Notes: generated from the sequence alone by a model not told the origin. 49,668 nucleotides of DNA from Treponema zioleckii (GCF_014737315.1 NZ_JPUF01000025.1:1-49668); one strand, 5' to 3'; counted from the stretch's first letter, positions 25,589 to 34,889 are shown. Program-made: numbers and translations.

Positions 25589-26659
25589 CTAAAGCCGAAT
25601 CGCCTGATTCCTTGCAATTCCGTCAAAATTGTGCAGGGCGATATTTTCGTTGTCTTTTGTTTTTACTGAGCCTTCGAACGTTCCGTAGAGCGTGTGAACT
25701 TGCGAACGCGTTATGAACAGCGTCATGTCTCTAAAATGGTCGGATGCTGGCGTAAAAGTTAGGTCTACCATGTTGTCAAAATCTTGAATTACCCACTTTT
25801 TTGCGATTCCGAACGGATGAGTTATTGTTACTGGCGGAAGCGGTGTGCATTGTCCGTTCACGCAAAGAATGTTGTTGTTCAGTTTTTCTGCGTCAACTGC
25901 ATTTTCCATTGTCATAAAAATCTGGAAAGAAACTTGCTTGCCGTCTATAAGTCCAGATGCCATAACGAATTCCTGTTTTACATGAAAGTTGTAATACGTG
26001 CGATTTATAGAAAAAATTGCGTGTCCGCTTATGTCTTCCATTGTGATTGGCTCGGAGAGTTTTGTTTTTCCCAATGTGAGGGAGCCTCGGATTGCTGGAG
26101 TTGCCGTGTAAGTGGCGGAGCATCGGCTTTTTGTAGGTGAAGGAATTGATGAAGTGATTTCGGTCATTCCTTGTTCTGAATAGTGTGCCACGAAGGCTGC
26201 GCGTGCAGTTGGCCTTGAAGAATCGCCCTTTAAATTGAAGATTAGCGAAATGCGGTTGCGTGCGTGATCCCAGCTGATTCTTATGTATCTGTTCTTTGAA
26301 AAACTTGCGCAAAATCCGCTTTGCAGGCTGTGCGGAATAAAACGTCTTCGCGGACCCATTATGCTTCTGTAAGTGTATTTGCGTTTGTTCTCTTTGCTCC
26401 AAAAAACGACTTCGGCATAGCCCAGAATTTTCTGGTCAAAAAAATCGATTGTTCCAATGTACGGCCCGATATTGAACATGAATACGAGCGAACTTTTTAT
26501 TCTGAAATTTGTTATTATGTGTGGAAGCGGAATCCCCGCGAACGGAGCTTCGACTCCACGAATATCGAGTTTCTCTGGAAAATTTTCAAATGTACCGAAA
26601 ACCGGCTTTCCATTTTGCACGAGATGTTTTGGCGGTGTAAGAATGTCACGTGTATACAA
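25589..26659 (-). CDS. DUF2804-type protein
   Basis: A 356-residue protein whose layout fits DUF2804: a short N-terminus ending in FENFPEKLDIR, then an all-beta body with WSKENKRKYTYRSIMGPRRR and the closing LYGTFEGSVKTKDNENIALHN. There is no signal peptide. The molecular function of the family is unknown; the fold is thought to resemble lipocalin-like beta barrels. First gene of a two-gene minus-strand unit. The 465-bp region upstream (26660-27124) separates it from the divergent metallo-beta-lactamase gene and holds only AT-rich sequence with a truncated REP fragment near 27020. Confidence 0.7.
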   Translation of the reverse strand: MYTRDILTPPKHLVQNGKPVFGTFENFPEKLDIRGVEAPFAGIPLPHIITNFRIKSSLVFMFNIGPYIGTIDFFDQKILGYAEVVFWSKENKRKYTYRSIMGPRRRFIPHSLQSGFCASFSKNRYIRISWDHARNRISLIFNLKGDSSRPTARAAFVAHYSEQGMTEITSSIPSPTKSRCSATYTATPAIRGSLTLGKTKLSEPITMEDISGHAIFSINRTYYNFHVKQEFVMASGLIDGKQVSFQIFMTMENAVDAEKLNNNILCVNGQCTPLPPVTITHPFGIAKKWVIQDFDNMVDLTFTPASDHFRDMTLFITRSQVHTLYGTFEGSVKTKDNENIALHNFDGIARNQAIRL

Positions 26660-27124
26660 AAAATAACCCTCGAAATTTTTATTGGGAGGCTCTAAAAATA
26701 TACAGATTTCTTAGAGATGCCTCGTTCCCGAATTACAAATTTAAAGTATAGCCTAAGTAGAAATTGCTTGTAAATAAGGCTGTTCTAAATCGCTTCGGAA
26801 TTCATGGTGGACGTTATTTTACTGCGGTGCCGAAGCAAATAATAAAAAGATTCTTCTATATTTATCGGAAAAATACGAAAAAATTCTAAGAAAACTCTGA
26901 ATTTAAAACTAAAACAAAAATTTGCCGCAGGGGAACGAAGTTGAATAAAAGGTCTAATGTCGATTTTTTTTAGTCAACTTAAAAAATCCGTCCACTACAA
27001 GAAAAGCGCGTCTGTTTTTGTCATGCCGAATTTATTTGTGAATTCTAAATTTCCGTTTTAAACTCTAAATAACTTACAAGGGGCAAAAAATCAACTTTGG
27101 CTTGTCCCGGCCTGGGAGGTACTT

Positions 27125-28708
27125 ATGTCTGTAACTTTATATTCTCTTGGCGCGGCTCAGGAAGTAACTGGCTCTAAACATATCTTTGAAATTGACGGTC
27201 GCTCGTTTATGATTGACTGCGGAGCTTTTCAGGGAAAGCGAGCTGAATCTGACGACAAAAACCGAAATTTTGAAATTGCTGTTGATAAAATTGAATCCGT
27301 AATTTTGACTCACGCTCATTACGACCACGTTGGGCTTTTGCCAATGCTGGTAAAAAAAGGCTACAACGGAAATATTTACGCAACGCCCGCAACTCGTGAC
27401 CTTGCTGACCTTATTATGATGGACAGCGCGCGAATTCAGGCCCGTGACGCGGAATATCTTCGGAAGCAGGCTCAAAAAAAAGGCGAGAAATTCGCTTGGA
27501 AGCCTCTTTTTGATGAAGGGGACTGTGTAAAGGCCACGAACCAAATAATTACGCTTTCCTACAACCGAAAAATGTATATTGCACCGGATGTGGAGCTTGA
27601 ATATTTTGATGCCGGACATATTCTCGGTTCTGCGTTTGCCTACGTTACGATAAAAGGACAGCGGGACGAAAACGGAAGACCGTTGAAGAACACGACAAAA
27701 GATAAGATTTCAATCTGGAACAAACTTTTTGGCTGGAAGAAAGATGAAAAGCGTTCAACTCCAGACCGCAGAAAGGCGACTCCGGAGGAAGCTGCCGCAT
27801 ACAAAGGCGAGGAGCGTCGGAGCGGAAAAGACCGCCGTGCTGGCCGCATCTTGTTTTCTGGCGATTTGGGACGCAAATTAAAGCCAATAATCCGTGACCC
27901 GTCAACGAACGTGCCGGCCCCGGATTATATCGTTCTTGAAAGCACCTACGGAAACCGCAAGCACGAGGATTCTGCGGTGGCGATGGACGAACTTCGTAAG
28001 ACTGTTATCCGAACAATCGAAAAGAAAGGAAAAATTATAATTCCGTCATTTGCGATTGAAAGGACTCAGGAATTGGTTTATTACTTCCATCTTTTGGTTG
28101 ACAAGAAAAAAATTCCGCCGATTCCGATTTACGTTGATTCGCCGATGGCCGTTAACGCAACGAGTATTTTCCAGGTGCATCAGGAATGTTACAGTCCTGA
28201 TGTGCACGAGGCTTTCTTGCAGCATCATAAAAATCCGTTTGGATTCGGCTCTCTTTCGTTCGTAAATTCTATTGAAGAATCCAAGGCTCTCAACGAAAAA
28301 GAGGGACCGATGGTAATAATCAGTGCGGACGGTATGTGCGAATGTGGCCGAATCGTTCATCATATTGCGAATAATATTTCTGACCCGCGTAACACGATTC
28401 TTATCGTTGGCTACATGGCAGAGAACACGCTCGGAAGACGAATCCGAGACGGTGCGAAAGTCGTAAAAATCATGGGGGATGAATTTGACGTTAAGGCGAA
28501 CGTTGAGACAATCAATGCGTTCAGTGCCCATGCCGACTACGAGGAATGCACGAAGTGGCTCAAAACAATTGATACGAGCAGACTCAAAAAAATATTCCTG
28601 GTTCATGGCGAAAAAGAGGCCCAGACGTTCTTCCAGCAATATTTGGTAGACCACGGTTTTCCGAATGTAGAAATTATAAAATATGGTGAAACTTATTCAG
28701 TCGAATGA
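27125..28708 (+). CDS. Beta-CASP metallo-beta-lactamase fold ribonuclease-like protein
   Basis: A 527-residue cytoplasmic enzyme of the CPSF73/YSH1-type bacterial group, expected to process or degrade RNA. Zinc ligands are visible in THAHYDHVG (His63, His65, Asp67, His68), His165 in DAGHILGSA and Asp247 in FSGDLG. Beta-CASP motifs follow: FAIERTQELVYY, FSAHADYEE and LVHGEKEA. Between His165 and Asp247 there is an extra charged segment at about 178-238, rich in Lys/Arg and carrying two DRR motifs, which lengthens the protein beyond the usual 450-470 residues. The start follows GGGAGGT. Confidence 0.9.
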   Translation: MSVTLYSLGAAQEVTGSKHIFEIDGRSFMIDCGAFQGKRAESDDKNRNFEIAVDKIESVILTHAHYDHVGLLPMLVKKGYNGNIYATPATRDLADLIMMDSARIQARDAEYLRKQAQKKGEKFAWKPLFDEGDCVKATNQIITLSYNRKMYIAPDVELEYFDAGHILGSAFAYVTIKGQRDENGRPLKNTTKDKISIWNKLFGWKKDEKRSTPDRRKATPEEAAAYKGEERRSGKDRRAGRILFSGDLGRKLKPIIRDPSTNVPAPDYIVLESTYGNRKHEDSAVAMDELRKTVIRTIEKKGKIIIPSFAIERTQELVYYFHLLVDKKKIPPIPIYVDSPMAVNATSIFQVHQECYSPDVHEAFLQHHKNPFGFGSLSFVNSIEESKALNEKEGPMVIISADGMCECGRIVHHIANNISDPRNTILIVGYMAENTLGRRIRDGAKVVKIMGDEFDVKANVETINAFSAHADYEECTKWLKTIDTSRLKKIFLVHGEKEAQTFFQQYLVDHGFPNVEIIKYGETYSVE

Positions 28709-28729
28709 TTGTTTTATGTTAAAATATAG

Positions 28730-28753
28730 AAGGATGAGCGTTCACCCTTTTTT
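28730..28753 (+). terminator. Intrinsic terminator
   Basis: AAGGATGA pairs with TCACCCTT around GCGT (one A-C mismatch) and runs into TTTTTT, 22 bp after the metallo-beta-lactamase gene. Confidence 0.75.
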
Positions 28754-28789
28754 ATCTTGCCGGTAATACGACATTTAGGGAGTTAGAAT

Positions 28790-29248
28790 ATGAAAAAACT
28801 TTTTGCATTGGTTTTGTGCATGGTTGTTTCTGCATCATTGTTTGCAGCAACTTTTAAAGCAGGACAGAAACTTTACGTTTCAAAAGACGCGACATTGAAA
28901 AATGACGCATCAAAGAGAATTGGTTCGCTTGAAAAAGGCGAAGTGGTAATTGTTGTTGAAAGTGACAAGAAAAAGTCAAAAATCACTGTGGAAGACAACT
29001 CTTCTGTTTCTGGGTGGATTGAGAACAAGTATCTTACAAAGAAAAAGGTCGTAAAAAGTCACTCTGGAAAGAAAGTTACTGCAGTTGCTGATGAAATCGC
29101 ACTTTCAGGAAAAGCAAGCGTAAGTTCAAAATCTCTTGAGAACGCTGATGCCACTGTTGATGGAATGGCACCTGTTTCAGAGGCTGAAGCTGATAAAAAG
29201 ATTGAAGAGGTTATTCCTCCGGCCAGTGAAGCGGCCCCTGCAAACTAA
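28790..29248 (+). CDS. Exported SH3-like domain protein
   Basis: A 152-residue protein with a signal peptide (MKKLFALVLCMVVSASLFA, cleavage after SLFA) and a bacterial SH3-like domain at about 20-85, recognisable by the sequence GQKLYVSKDATLKND...IGSLEKGEVVIVVE...WIENKYL. The tail is rich in Ala, Ser and Glu with no structure. Such domains often bind cell wall peptides, so a periplasmic envelope role is likely but the ligand is unknown. It is flanked by terminator-like hairpins on both sides (28730 and about 29260-29287) and probably transcribed alone. Confidence 0.8.
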   Translation: MKKLFALVLCMVVSASLFAATFKAGQKLYVSKDATLKNDASKRIGSLEKGEVVIVVESDKKKSKITVEDNSSVSGWIENKYLTKKKVVKSHSGKKVTAVADEIALSGKASVSSKSLENADATVDGMAPVSEAEADKKIEEVIPPASEAAPAN

Positions 29249-29303
29249 GGTCGTTTTTTTAGGAAAATATCGGAATTTCCTAAAATCACTCCAAAATCCT
29301 TAC

Positions 29304-29332
29304 TTGACTGTATAACTTTGAGAATTTATCAT
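29304..29332 (+). promoter_or_regulatory. Promoter of the 54-residue membrane peptide
   Basis: TTGACT (29304-29309), 17 bp, TATCAT (29327-29332). The start would fall near 29339, leaving a leader of about 27 nt. Confidence 0.7.
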
Positions 29333-29365
29333 TAATCAAATAAATTCTTGAAAAGGGGTGTTGTA

Positions 29366-29530
29366 ATGCCTGAAAATAAGGTTCTTCAGTTCTGTCTTGG
29401 AATTTTGGCGCTTTTAGGAATTTTCGCTGTTGGATTTGCAGTATTTTTCTTGCTTGACATAGTTCTTCTTGATGCTGATCCAATCGGAAAACTTATTTCT
29501 GGAATTGCGGGAGCAATCTCAGGAAAATAA
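29366..29530 (+). CDS. Small membrane protein, 54 residues
   Basis: MPENKVLQFCLG opens a protein with one long hydrophobic stretch (about 9-33, FCLGILALLGIFAVGFAVFF) and a short amphipathic tail with glycine spacing (GKLISGIAGAISGK). The ATG follows AAAGGGGTG at ideal spacing. Together with a consensus promoter and its own terminator this argues for a real, well-expressed gene. The tail resembles small amphipathic membrane peptides, but I cannot assign a family. Confidence 0.7.
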   Translation: MPENKVLQFCLGILALLGIFAVGFAVFFLLDIVLLDADPIGKLISGIAGAISGK

Positions 29531-29572
29531 ATTGAGTAGGTTGTTTGTTTTTTATAGCCGATAGCCTGTGAT

Positions 29573-29614
29573 AAATGCCTGATTAGTCAATTTTGGCTGT
29601 CAGGCATTTTTTTT
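29573..29614. terminator. Intrinsic terminator between convergent genes
   Basis: AAATGCCTG and CAGGCATTT form a stem followed on the plus strand by TTTTT. It ends the small membrane protein transcript and overlaps the 3' end of the minus-strand transporter gene. Confidence 0.75.
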
Positions 29615-30520
29615 GCGGAAAATTATTGGTATTGCCGCATGAGAGAGTGCTGCGCTCGCGGAGAGTTTGAGTGCTTTTATAATTCCGTTGACCAGCGCGT
29701 CTTCTGTAAGCGAAAAAGCTTGTAACTTAAAAAGAACTTTTCCTTGCGGCACGAGTGCCGCCGAAAGAATCACAAAAATCCAGAGAAAAATATACGGAAG
29801 AATTTTTATTGTTTGCCCCAAAAATTTTTGAGCCGCAAGCGAAATTAATAAGGTGGTGAGCAAAAAAAGAAAGTTGTCTGTTATAAAAATAAAAGACGAA
29901 ATCAAGAAAATTCCGAGCAGAAATAAAATCTTGGTTTTAGAAAAGGTAAAATCCCTAAAAAACAAATATAAATCATTTTTTAAATCAGATTTTTGGGTTT
30001 TGTCAGATTGATAAAAATCTTCATTTTCTTCTTTTTTTATCTTGCTGGCCAGAAATGCCGTCAGGGTTCCCGAAAAAATTGAAAAAATGAGCATTGGCGC
30101 AAGAAGAGTTTTTGAGCCAGTGCCCAAATAAAATCTGTAAAGAAAAATCTGAATGAACGAACTTGAAGCTGCCCCAAAAATTGAGATTCCGTAGAGCGAA
30201 ATGATTTTTTTTGGCAGTTTTGCGGCAATGTACATTAAGAGCGCCGAAAAAATTGACTGAATGAGCGAAATCAGAAAAAAAGGTGAAAAAAGCGTTCCCG
30301 CGGTAAGGTTTGCCGCAACAGACTTAAAAACGGCAAGAAAAAAAAATGATTTTAGTGGAAAGTTCAGCGCACAAACTACCGTCGCGTTGGAAAGTCCGAA
30401 CTTAAAAAACGGAAAAACTCGCGGTAACGCCGATTCTGCCCAGGCGTAAAAAAGTGTTTTTTGAACGAGATTCGCGAGTTTGTCGTTTGTGGCGGCCTTG
30501 TTTTTATCTGGAAATTGCAT
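29600..30520 (-). CDS. Gx transporter family membrane protein
   Basis: A 306-residue membrane protein with about eight hydrophobic helices. The N-terminal SALPRVFPFFKFGLSNATVV region and following AGTLFSPFFLISLIQS match the Gx transporter/heptaprenyl diphosphate synthase component I-like family. These proteins are typically paired with a NusG domain II protein, as here; the pair is often found near electron-transport or flavin-transfer genes, none of which are in this window. The substrate is unknown. Its start overlaps the preceding gene by 17 bp, indicating coupled translation. An extra hydrophilic loop (about 163-190) is rich in Lys/Glu. Confidence 0.78.
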   Translation of the reverse strand: MQFPDKNKAATNDKLANLVQKTLFYAWAESALPRVFPFFKFGLSNATVVCALNFPLKSFFFLAVFKSVAANLTAGTLFSPFFLISLIQSIFSALLMYIAAKLPKKIISLYGISIFGAASSSFIQIFLYRFYLGTGSKTLLAPMLIFSIFSGTLTAFLASKIKKEENEDFYQSDKTQKSDLKNDLYLFFRDFTFSKTKILFLLGIFLISSFIFITDNFLFLLTTLLISLAAQKFLGQTIKILPYIFLWIFVILSAALVPQGKVLFKLQAFSLTEDALVNGIIKALKLSASAALSHAAIPIIFRKKNA

Positions 30521-30866
30521 CGAATTCCTCTCCGGTAAAGCTTTCGTGTTTTTTTTGTCGGATAAAAACTTTGTTTGGCAAGCAGACTATTGCACCCGGA
30601 AAATGTTGCGTCATACAGATTTTGTTTGGGCAAGGGGAACTGATGATAAAAACGTTTTTGTCGCGGATGCTAAAAACTGTTTCGCCCAATGCCCCTTGCA
30701 CGCGGTAAGTTGCATCTTGCAACGTGGAAAATTCGTAATCCCTGCCGTTGGCGGTAACGAGAATTTTGTCGCCTGCCTTCAAGGATTCCTTTTTTAAAAG
30801 GCAAGCGACAGTAAAAATGATTGCAAAGACAATAAAAAAATCTAGAGGCTTAAAAGCTAACTTCAA
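30504..30866 (-). CDS. NusG domain II-containing protein
   Basis: A 120-residue protein: one N-terminal TM (about 9-26) and an extracytoplasmic NusG_II domain with the conserved SPCPNKICMTQH motif (two Cys and a His) and the INxxxxCLPNK-like AIVCLPNKVFI. It starts with TTG, overlapping the TGA of hisD (TTGA), so translation probably depends on termination at hisD. The Cys pattern suggests a redox or metal role, unproven. Pairs with the Gx transporter gene downstream. Confidence 0.82.
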   Translation of the reverse strand: MKLAFKPLDFFIVFAIIFTVACLLKKESLKAGDKILVTANGRDYEFSTLQDATYRVQGALGETVFSIRDKNVFIISSPCPNKICMTQHFPGAIVCLPNKVFIRQKKHESFTGEEFDAISR

Positions 30867-32233
30867 TTTTTTTCGAGTCGGATTCTTGCTGCCCGTGCGT
30901 GTCCTGCAAGGCCTTCTGCGTCGCCTAAGTGTCCGGCTGCCGTTGCGCTGGCAATTGCACCTTTGCTTCCCTGTACGGTGCGCAGTGTGGTTACAGTTTT
31001 TAAGAATACTCTTACGCTTAATCCGCCTGTAAATCTTGCGCTTCCAGAAGTTGGGAGCGTGTGGTTAAGGCCGGCTGCATAGTCTCCAAAAACTTCTGCG
31101 CTTCCGTGTCCAATAAAAAGTGAGCCGTAATTATGGCAGAGCGAGGCGATTTTGTCGCGCTCAGTGCCTTCTTCCATTGCAAGTTCCAGATGTTCCGGGG
31201 CTTTTTTGTTCGCGGCTTTGGCTGCTTGTTCCAAAGTGTCGCAGAGAATTATTCTTCCGCAATTTTTAATGCTTTGTTCGGCAGTTGCTTTTGTTGGAAG
31301 GACTGCGAGCTGCTTTTCTATTTCTTCGCTCACGGCTTTTGCAAGATTTTCGTCGTTTGTCGCCATGACAGGTTGTGCTACAACGTCGTGCTCGGCTTGT
31401 GCGAGCAAGTCTGCCGCAACCCATGCAGGGTTCGCTGAACTGTCTGCAATTATGAACACTTCGGTTGGACCTGCAACCATGTCAATTCCAACATTTCCGT
31501 ATACGAGTTTTTTAGCTTCGGCAACGAATTTGTTTCCTGGACCTACGATTACGTCGGCACACGGAATTGATTCCGTTCCGAATGCCATTGCTCCGATAGC
31601 TTGCGCGCCACCGCAGGCAAAGGCTTTTGTAACACCGCAAATGTAGGCCGCAGCCATTATGTTTTCGTCAGCGTATGGCTTTCCGCCAATGAAAGGCTTT
31701 CCAGGAATTCCTGCTCCGGCTTTTTCTGCGGCGGATTTGTCGTCTGGATGCACTCGCGGCGGCGTGCAGAGCACGATTTCTTTTACGCCGGCGGCCACGG
31801 CCGGAGTTATTGTCATTACGACTGTAGAAACGAGCGGAAATCTTCCTGCAGGAACGTAAACGCCTGCTCGGCTAACAGGAATGTTTTTTTGACCGGTGAA
31901 CATTCCTGGCTCAAGTTCAACTTCAAAATCATCAAAACTTTCTGCCTGTTTTTTTGCAAAACGGAGTGCCAAATCGTGAGAATAATTCAAAGCCTCATAA
32001 AGCTTCGGGTTTTCGCGCTGCATTTTTTCTGCGGCGGCCTTTAGCTCGCTGTGAGGAATTTCGAGTGAACGCGGGGCTGAAACGTCGAATTTTGCACCGT
32101 ATTCGCTAAGAGCAGTGTCTCCTCGTTTTTTTACGTCAATCAGAACGTCTTTTACGATGTCGATTGAATCGCCAAAATCACGACCGTCAAAAAATTCTCT
32201 CTCGATTTCTGAATACTTTTGAATTTTTATCAT
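30863..32233 (-). CDS. hisD: Histidinol dehydrogenase
   Basis: Performs the last two oxidations of histidine synthesis, histidinol to histidine, with NAD and zinc. At 456 residues it is a little longer than usual. Signatures: NIPVSRAGVYVPAGRFPL, GGAQAIGAMAFGT, VGPGNKFVAEAKKLVYG, GIDMVAGPTEVFIIAD and LAQAEHDVVAQ carrying zinc and catalytic residues. It is separated from other his genes and sits in a mixed operon with Mrp-type ATPase, NusG_II and Gx transporter genes. The start follows CGGAG. Identity is firm. Confidence 0.95.
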   Translation of the reverse strand: MIKIQKYSEIEREFFDGRDFGDSIDIVKDVLIDVKKRGDTALSEYGAKFDVSAPRSLEIPHSELKAAAEKMQRENPKLYEALNYSHDLALRFAKKQAESFDDFEVELEPGMFTGQKNIPVSRAGVYVPAGRFPLVSTVVMTITPAVAAGVKEIVLCTPPRVHPDDKSAAEKAGAGIPGKPFIGGKPYADENIMAAAYICGVTKAFACGGAQAIGAMAFGTESIPCADVIVGPGNKFVAEAKKLVYGNVGIDMVAGPTEVFIIADSSANPAWVAADLLAQAEHDVVAQPVMATNDENLAKAVSEEIEKQLAVLPTKATAEQSIKNCGRIILCDTLEQAAKAANKKAPEHLELAMEEGTERDKIASLCHNYGSLFIGHGSAEVFGDYAAGLNHTLPTSGSARFTGGLSVRVFLKTVTTLRTVQGSKGAIASATAAGHLGDAEGLAGHARAARIRLEKN

Positions 32234-32269
32234 TTGTTACTCCGTTTTGTTTTTTGGGAAGTCTTGATT

Positions 32270-33097
32270 CTATATTTTTTCGATTAATGCCACTGCGGCA
32301 TCGAGATAATCTGAATTCAAATTTTCGACTTCGCCTTCATCAATTGCACGTGAAATTTCCTGACTTATCGGAATTCTGGCAAGAACTGGAATTCCGTAAT
32401 CTTTTGCAATTCCGTCAATGTTGCTTTCGCCGTAAATTTTTATTTCTTTGTTGCAGTCTGGGCATTTTACGTAGCTCATGTTTTCTATAAGACCGATAAT
32501 CGGAATCTTCATTGCGTTTGCCATGTTTACAGCTTTTTCTACGATTACGCGGACGAGCTGTTGCGGGCTTGAAACCACGATGATTCCGTCAACCGGAAGC
32601 GACTGAAACACCGTGAGCGGAACGTCGCCAGTTCCTGGAGGCATATCTACGAACATGTAGTCAACGTCTTTCCATACAACGTCTGTCCAGAACTGTTTTA
32701 CGGCACCAGCGATTACAGGACCGCGCCACAAAACCGGGTCGGTTTCATGCTCAAGAAGAAAGTTCATGCTCATAAGCTGAATTCCTGATTTTGTAGTGAC
32801 AGGATAAATCGCGCCGGTTTTGTCTCCCATTGCCTTTTCTTCAGCAACGCCGAATGTCGTCGGGATTGAAGGCCCCGTGATGTCTGCATCGAGAATTGCC
32901 GTTTTGAATCCGTGCTTGGCGAATTTTGCCGTCAAAAGTGATGTTACGAGTGATTTTCCAACACCGCCTTTTCCAGAAACGATGCCGATAACTTTTTTAA
33001 CGCAGCTTCCTGAATGAAGCGGCACTTTTAAATCTTTTTTATTGCAAGCGGAAGAGCAAGTTCCGCAGTCGTGTGTACAAGTAGAATTTTCAGCCAT
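32270..33097 (-). CDS. mrp: Mrp/ApbC/NBP35-type P-loop ATPase, iron-sulfur carrier
   Basis: A 275-residue ATPase that holds and delivers iron-sulfur clusters. N-terminal cysteines (CTHDCGTCSSAC) recall the NBP35 cluster site. GKGGVGKS is the deviant Walker A loop of the MinD/Mrp class; DADITGPSIP and VDMPPGTGDVPL follow, and the C-terminal CPDC motif (about 235) is the second cluster ligand pair. The ATG at 33097 follows GAGGT and puts the cysteine cluster at the N-terminus; the frame is open to 33202 but that extension looks non-coding. First gene of the hisD operon, 36 bp upstream of hisD. Confidence 0.92.
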   Translation of the reverse strand: MAENSTCTHDCGTCSSACNKKDLKVPLHSGSCVKKVIGIVSGKGGVGKSLVTSLLTAKFAKHGFKTAILDADITGPSIPTTFGVAEEKAMGDKTGAIYPVTTKSGIQLMSMNFLLEHETDPVLWRGPVIAGAVKQFWTDVVWKDVDYMFVDMPPGTGDVPLTVFQSLPVDGIIVVSSPQQLVRVIVEKAVNMANAMKIPIIGLIENMSYVKCPDCNKEIKIYGESNIDGIAKDYGIPVLARIPISQEISRAIDEGEVENLNSDYLDAAVALIEKI

Positions 33098-33187
33098 AAA
33101 ATACCTCGCTAAGAGTATACTCCAAAAAGAAGATTGTTTTAATACGATTGATAAAAAGTGGCTGTAAATTTTTAGGAGATTGGAGTG

Positions 33188-33230
33188 AAAAAAAAGTGCC
33201 ACTACCGGGCGAATCCAATAATGGCACTTG
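33188..33230 (-). terminator. Terminator of the phosphofructokinase gene
   Basis: Read on the minus strand, AAGTGCCA pairs with TGGCACTT and runs into TTTTTTT. A second stem (GCTCTAAA/TTTAGAGC, about 33247-33274) lies between it and the gene. Confidence 0.75.
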
Positions 33231-33291
33231 AGGTTAAATAGTGGTCAGCTCTAAAAAATCAAAATCTGGATGATTTAGAGCCTTCCGTAGT

Positions 33292-34659
33292 TTATTTTTT
33301 AGGAGCTGCCATTCTGTCATTAATAGAAGAAAGGTTGTTTACCATCAAAATTGGTTGACCTGTAGCGTCCAGTGCGTCTCGCCAGAATGCACCTTCTGGG
33401 TCAACAGTGTTTCGCTTGCGGGTAACTTCCGTAATTGGGATGTAAACATATTTGTCGTGAACGAGTCCTACTACGCACTTTGTTTTTCCGGCCATTGCTG
33501 CGTGAACGGCATTGTTGCCGAGTCGTTCGCAGTAGATTGAGTCGTTTGCTGTCGTAACTGCAGAGCGAACCTGATAGCTTGGGTCAACGTACTTCAAGTT
33601 GATGTGGATTCCTTTCTTTGAAAAGTACTCATTGATTTTGTCTTTGAGATACAAACCGATGTCCGCAAGTTTTTTGTTTCCGGATGCGTCTTTTTCGTTT
33701 GTTGACTGTAAATGCTCTTGACCGGCACCTTCTGCAACGACGATTACGGCATGCTTGCTTCGTTTGATTCTTTGTTCGAGGTAAGACAAGAATCCATTCG
33801 GACCGTCCATGTCAAATGGAACTTCTGGAATAAGACAGAAGTTTGTCTCATGGCTTGCGAGTGCAGTTGCTGTTGCGATAAAGCCTGATTCACGTCCCAT
33901 GAGTTTTACAAGACCAATACCGTTAATCTGTGAGTGAGCTTCCATGTGGATTGCTGTTACAGCTTCTTTTGCTTTCTGAACGGCAGTTTCAAATCCGAAT
34001 GAGCGGTCAATTAACGCAAGGTCGTTATCAACTGTTTTTGGAATACCTACAACGGCAACTTTCAATCCGCGGCGTTCAACTTCGTTCGCAACGTCGAGCG
34101 CACCGCGCTGAGTTCCGTCTCCACCGATGATAAAGAGCATATTTACGCTCAAAGATTCGATTGCGTCAACGATGTCGTTTACGCGGTTTCCGCCACCACG
34201 GGTTGTTCCAAGGAACGAACCACCGATTTTGTGGATTTCGTCAACCAAATCCGGGGTAAGATCCATTGTGTTCAATCCCTGCTCCGGGAAGAAACCTTTA
34301 AAACCGAATCTGAATCCTTTGATTCTCTTTACGCCGTAGCGATAGTACAAACATCTTACAACGGCACGGATAACATCGTTCAAGCCTGGGCAAAGACCAC
34401 CACAAGTACAAATACCAGCAGTTACGTGTGCTGGGTTAAAGTAGATGAATTCTCTCGGACCTGCTTTTTGAAGAAGATTTGAAGGATCAAGATTGTTGTC
34501 GCGATAATTATCTTCAAAAACATTCACAAAATTACGTACGTATGAAGAGTCCTTTACATAGTTCGCCCTAAAATCTCCATGTTGTTTAGAAAGTTCGATA
34601 GGTGAAGGAACTTTGCACTCGCCGAGTTGGTCAATCGTAAAATCGTATTTTTCTGCCAT
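33292..34659 (-). CDS. pfkA: 6-phosphofructokinase, PfkA family (short spirochaete type)
   Basis: Phosphorylates fructose 6-phosphate in glycolysis. The 455-residue protein has an N-terminal extension before the PFK core, as in the group shared by spirochaetes, trypanosomes and some actinobacteria. Core motifs: [17 protein letters not shown] at 82-98, GGDGT at 179-183 and PKTVDND at 207-213 with the catalytic Asp pair. The residue after GGD is Gly, as in ATP-using enzymes; PPi-using members have Asp there. The Lys in PKTVDND is shared with PPi enzymes but is also found in ATP-dependent members of this group, so ATP is the more likely donor. It has its own terminator. Confidence 0.9.
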   Translation of the reverse strand: MAEKYDFTIDQLGECKVPSPIELSKQHGDFRANYVKDSSYVRNFVNVFEDNYRDNNLDPSNLLQKAGPREFIYFNPAHVTAGICTCGGLCPGLNDVIRAVVRCLYYRYGVKRIKGFRFGFKGFFPEQGLNTMDLTPDLVDEIHKIGGSFLGTTRGGGNRVNDIVDAIESLSVNMLFIIGGDGTQRGALDVANEVERRGLKVAVVGIPKTVDNDLALIDRSFGFETAVQKAKEAVTAIHMEAHSQINGIGLVKLMGRESGFIATATALASHETNFCLIPEVPFDMDGPNGFLSYLEQRIKRSKHAVIVVAEGAGQEHLQSTNEKDASGNKKLADIGLYLKDKINEYFSKKGIHINLKYVDPSYQVRSAVTTANDSIYCERLGNNAVHAAMAGKTKCVVGLVHDKYVYIPITEVTRKRNTVDPEGAFWRDALDATGQPILMVNNLSSINDRMAAPKK

Positions 34660-34824
34660 GCTAACCTCTTAAAATATAGTGAATTCAAAAATTATCTTTT
34701 AGACTCACAAATCTTTCTCAAAAAAAAATTCGAGATACCTTTAAAGTGTAAGTCCAAATTGTTCATTTTTCAAACAAAATATTCTATTTTATTCAAAAAT
34801 ATTAATATTTTTTACTGGATTTTA

Positions 34825-34862
34825 ATAAAAAAGGGATTGCATTGGCTTGCAATCCCTTTACA
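34825..34862 (-). terminator. Terminator of the def-fmt-PASTA unit
   Basis: On the minus strand, AAGGGATTGCAA pairs with TTGCAATCCCTT-like sequence (arms AAGGGATTGCA and TGCAATCCCTT) and is followed by TTTTTATT. Confidence 0.8.
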
Positions 34863-34889
34863 AAGAATTTGAATTTTCAGAATGTACTG

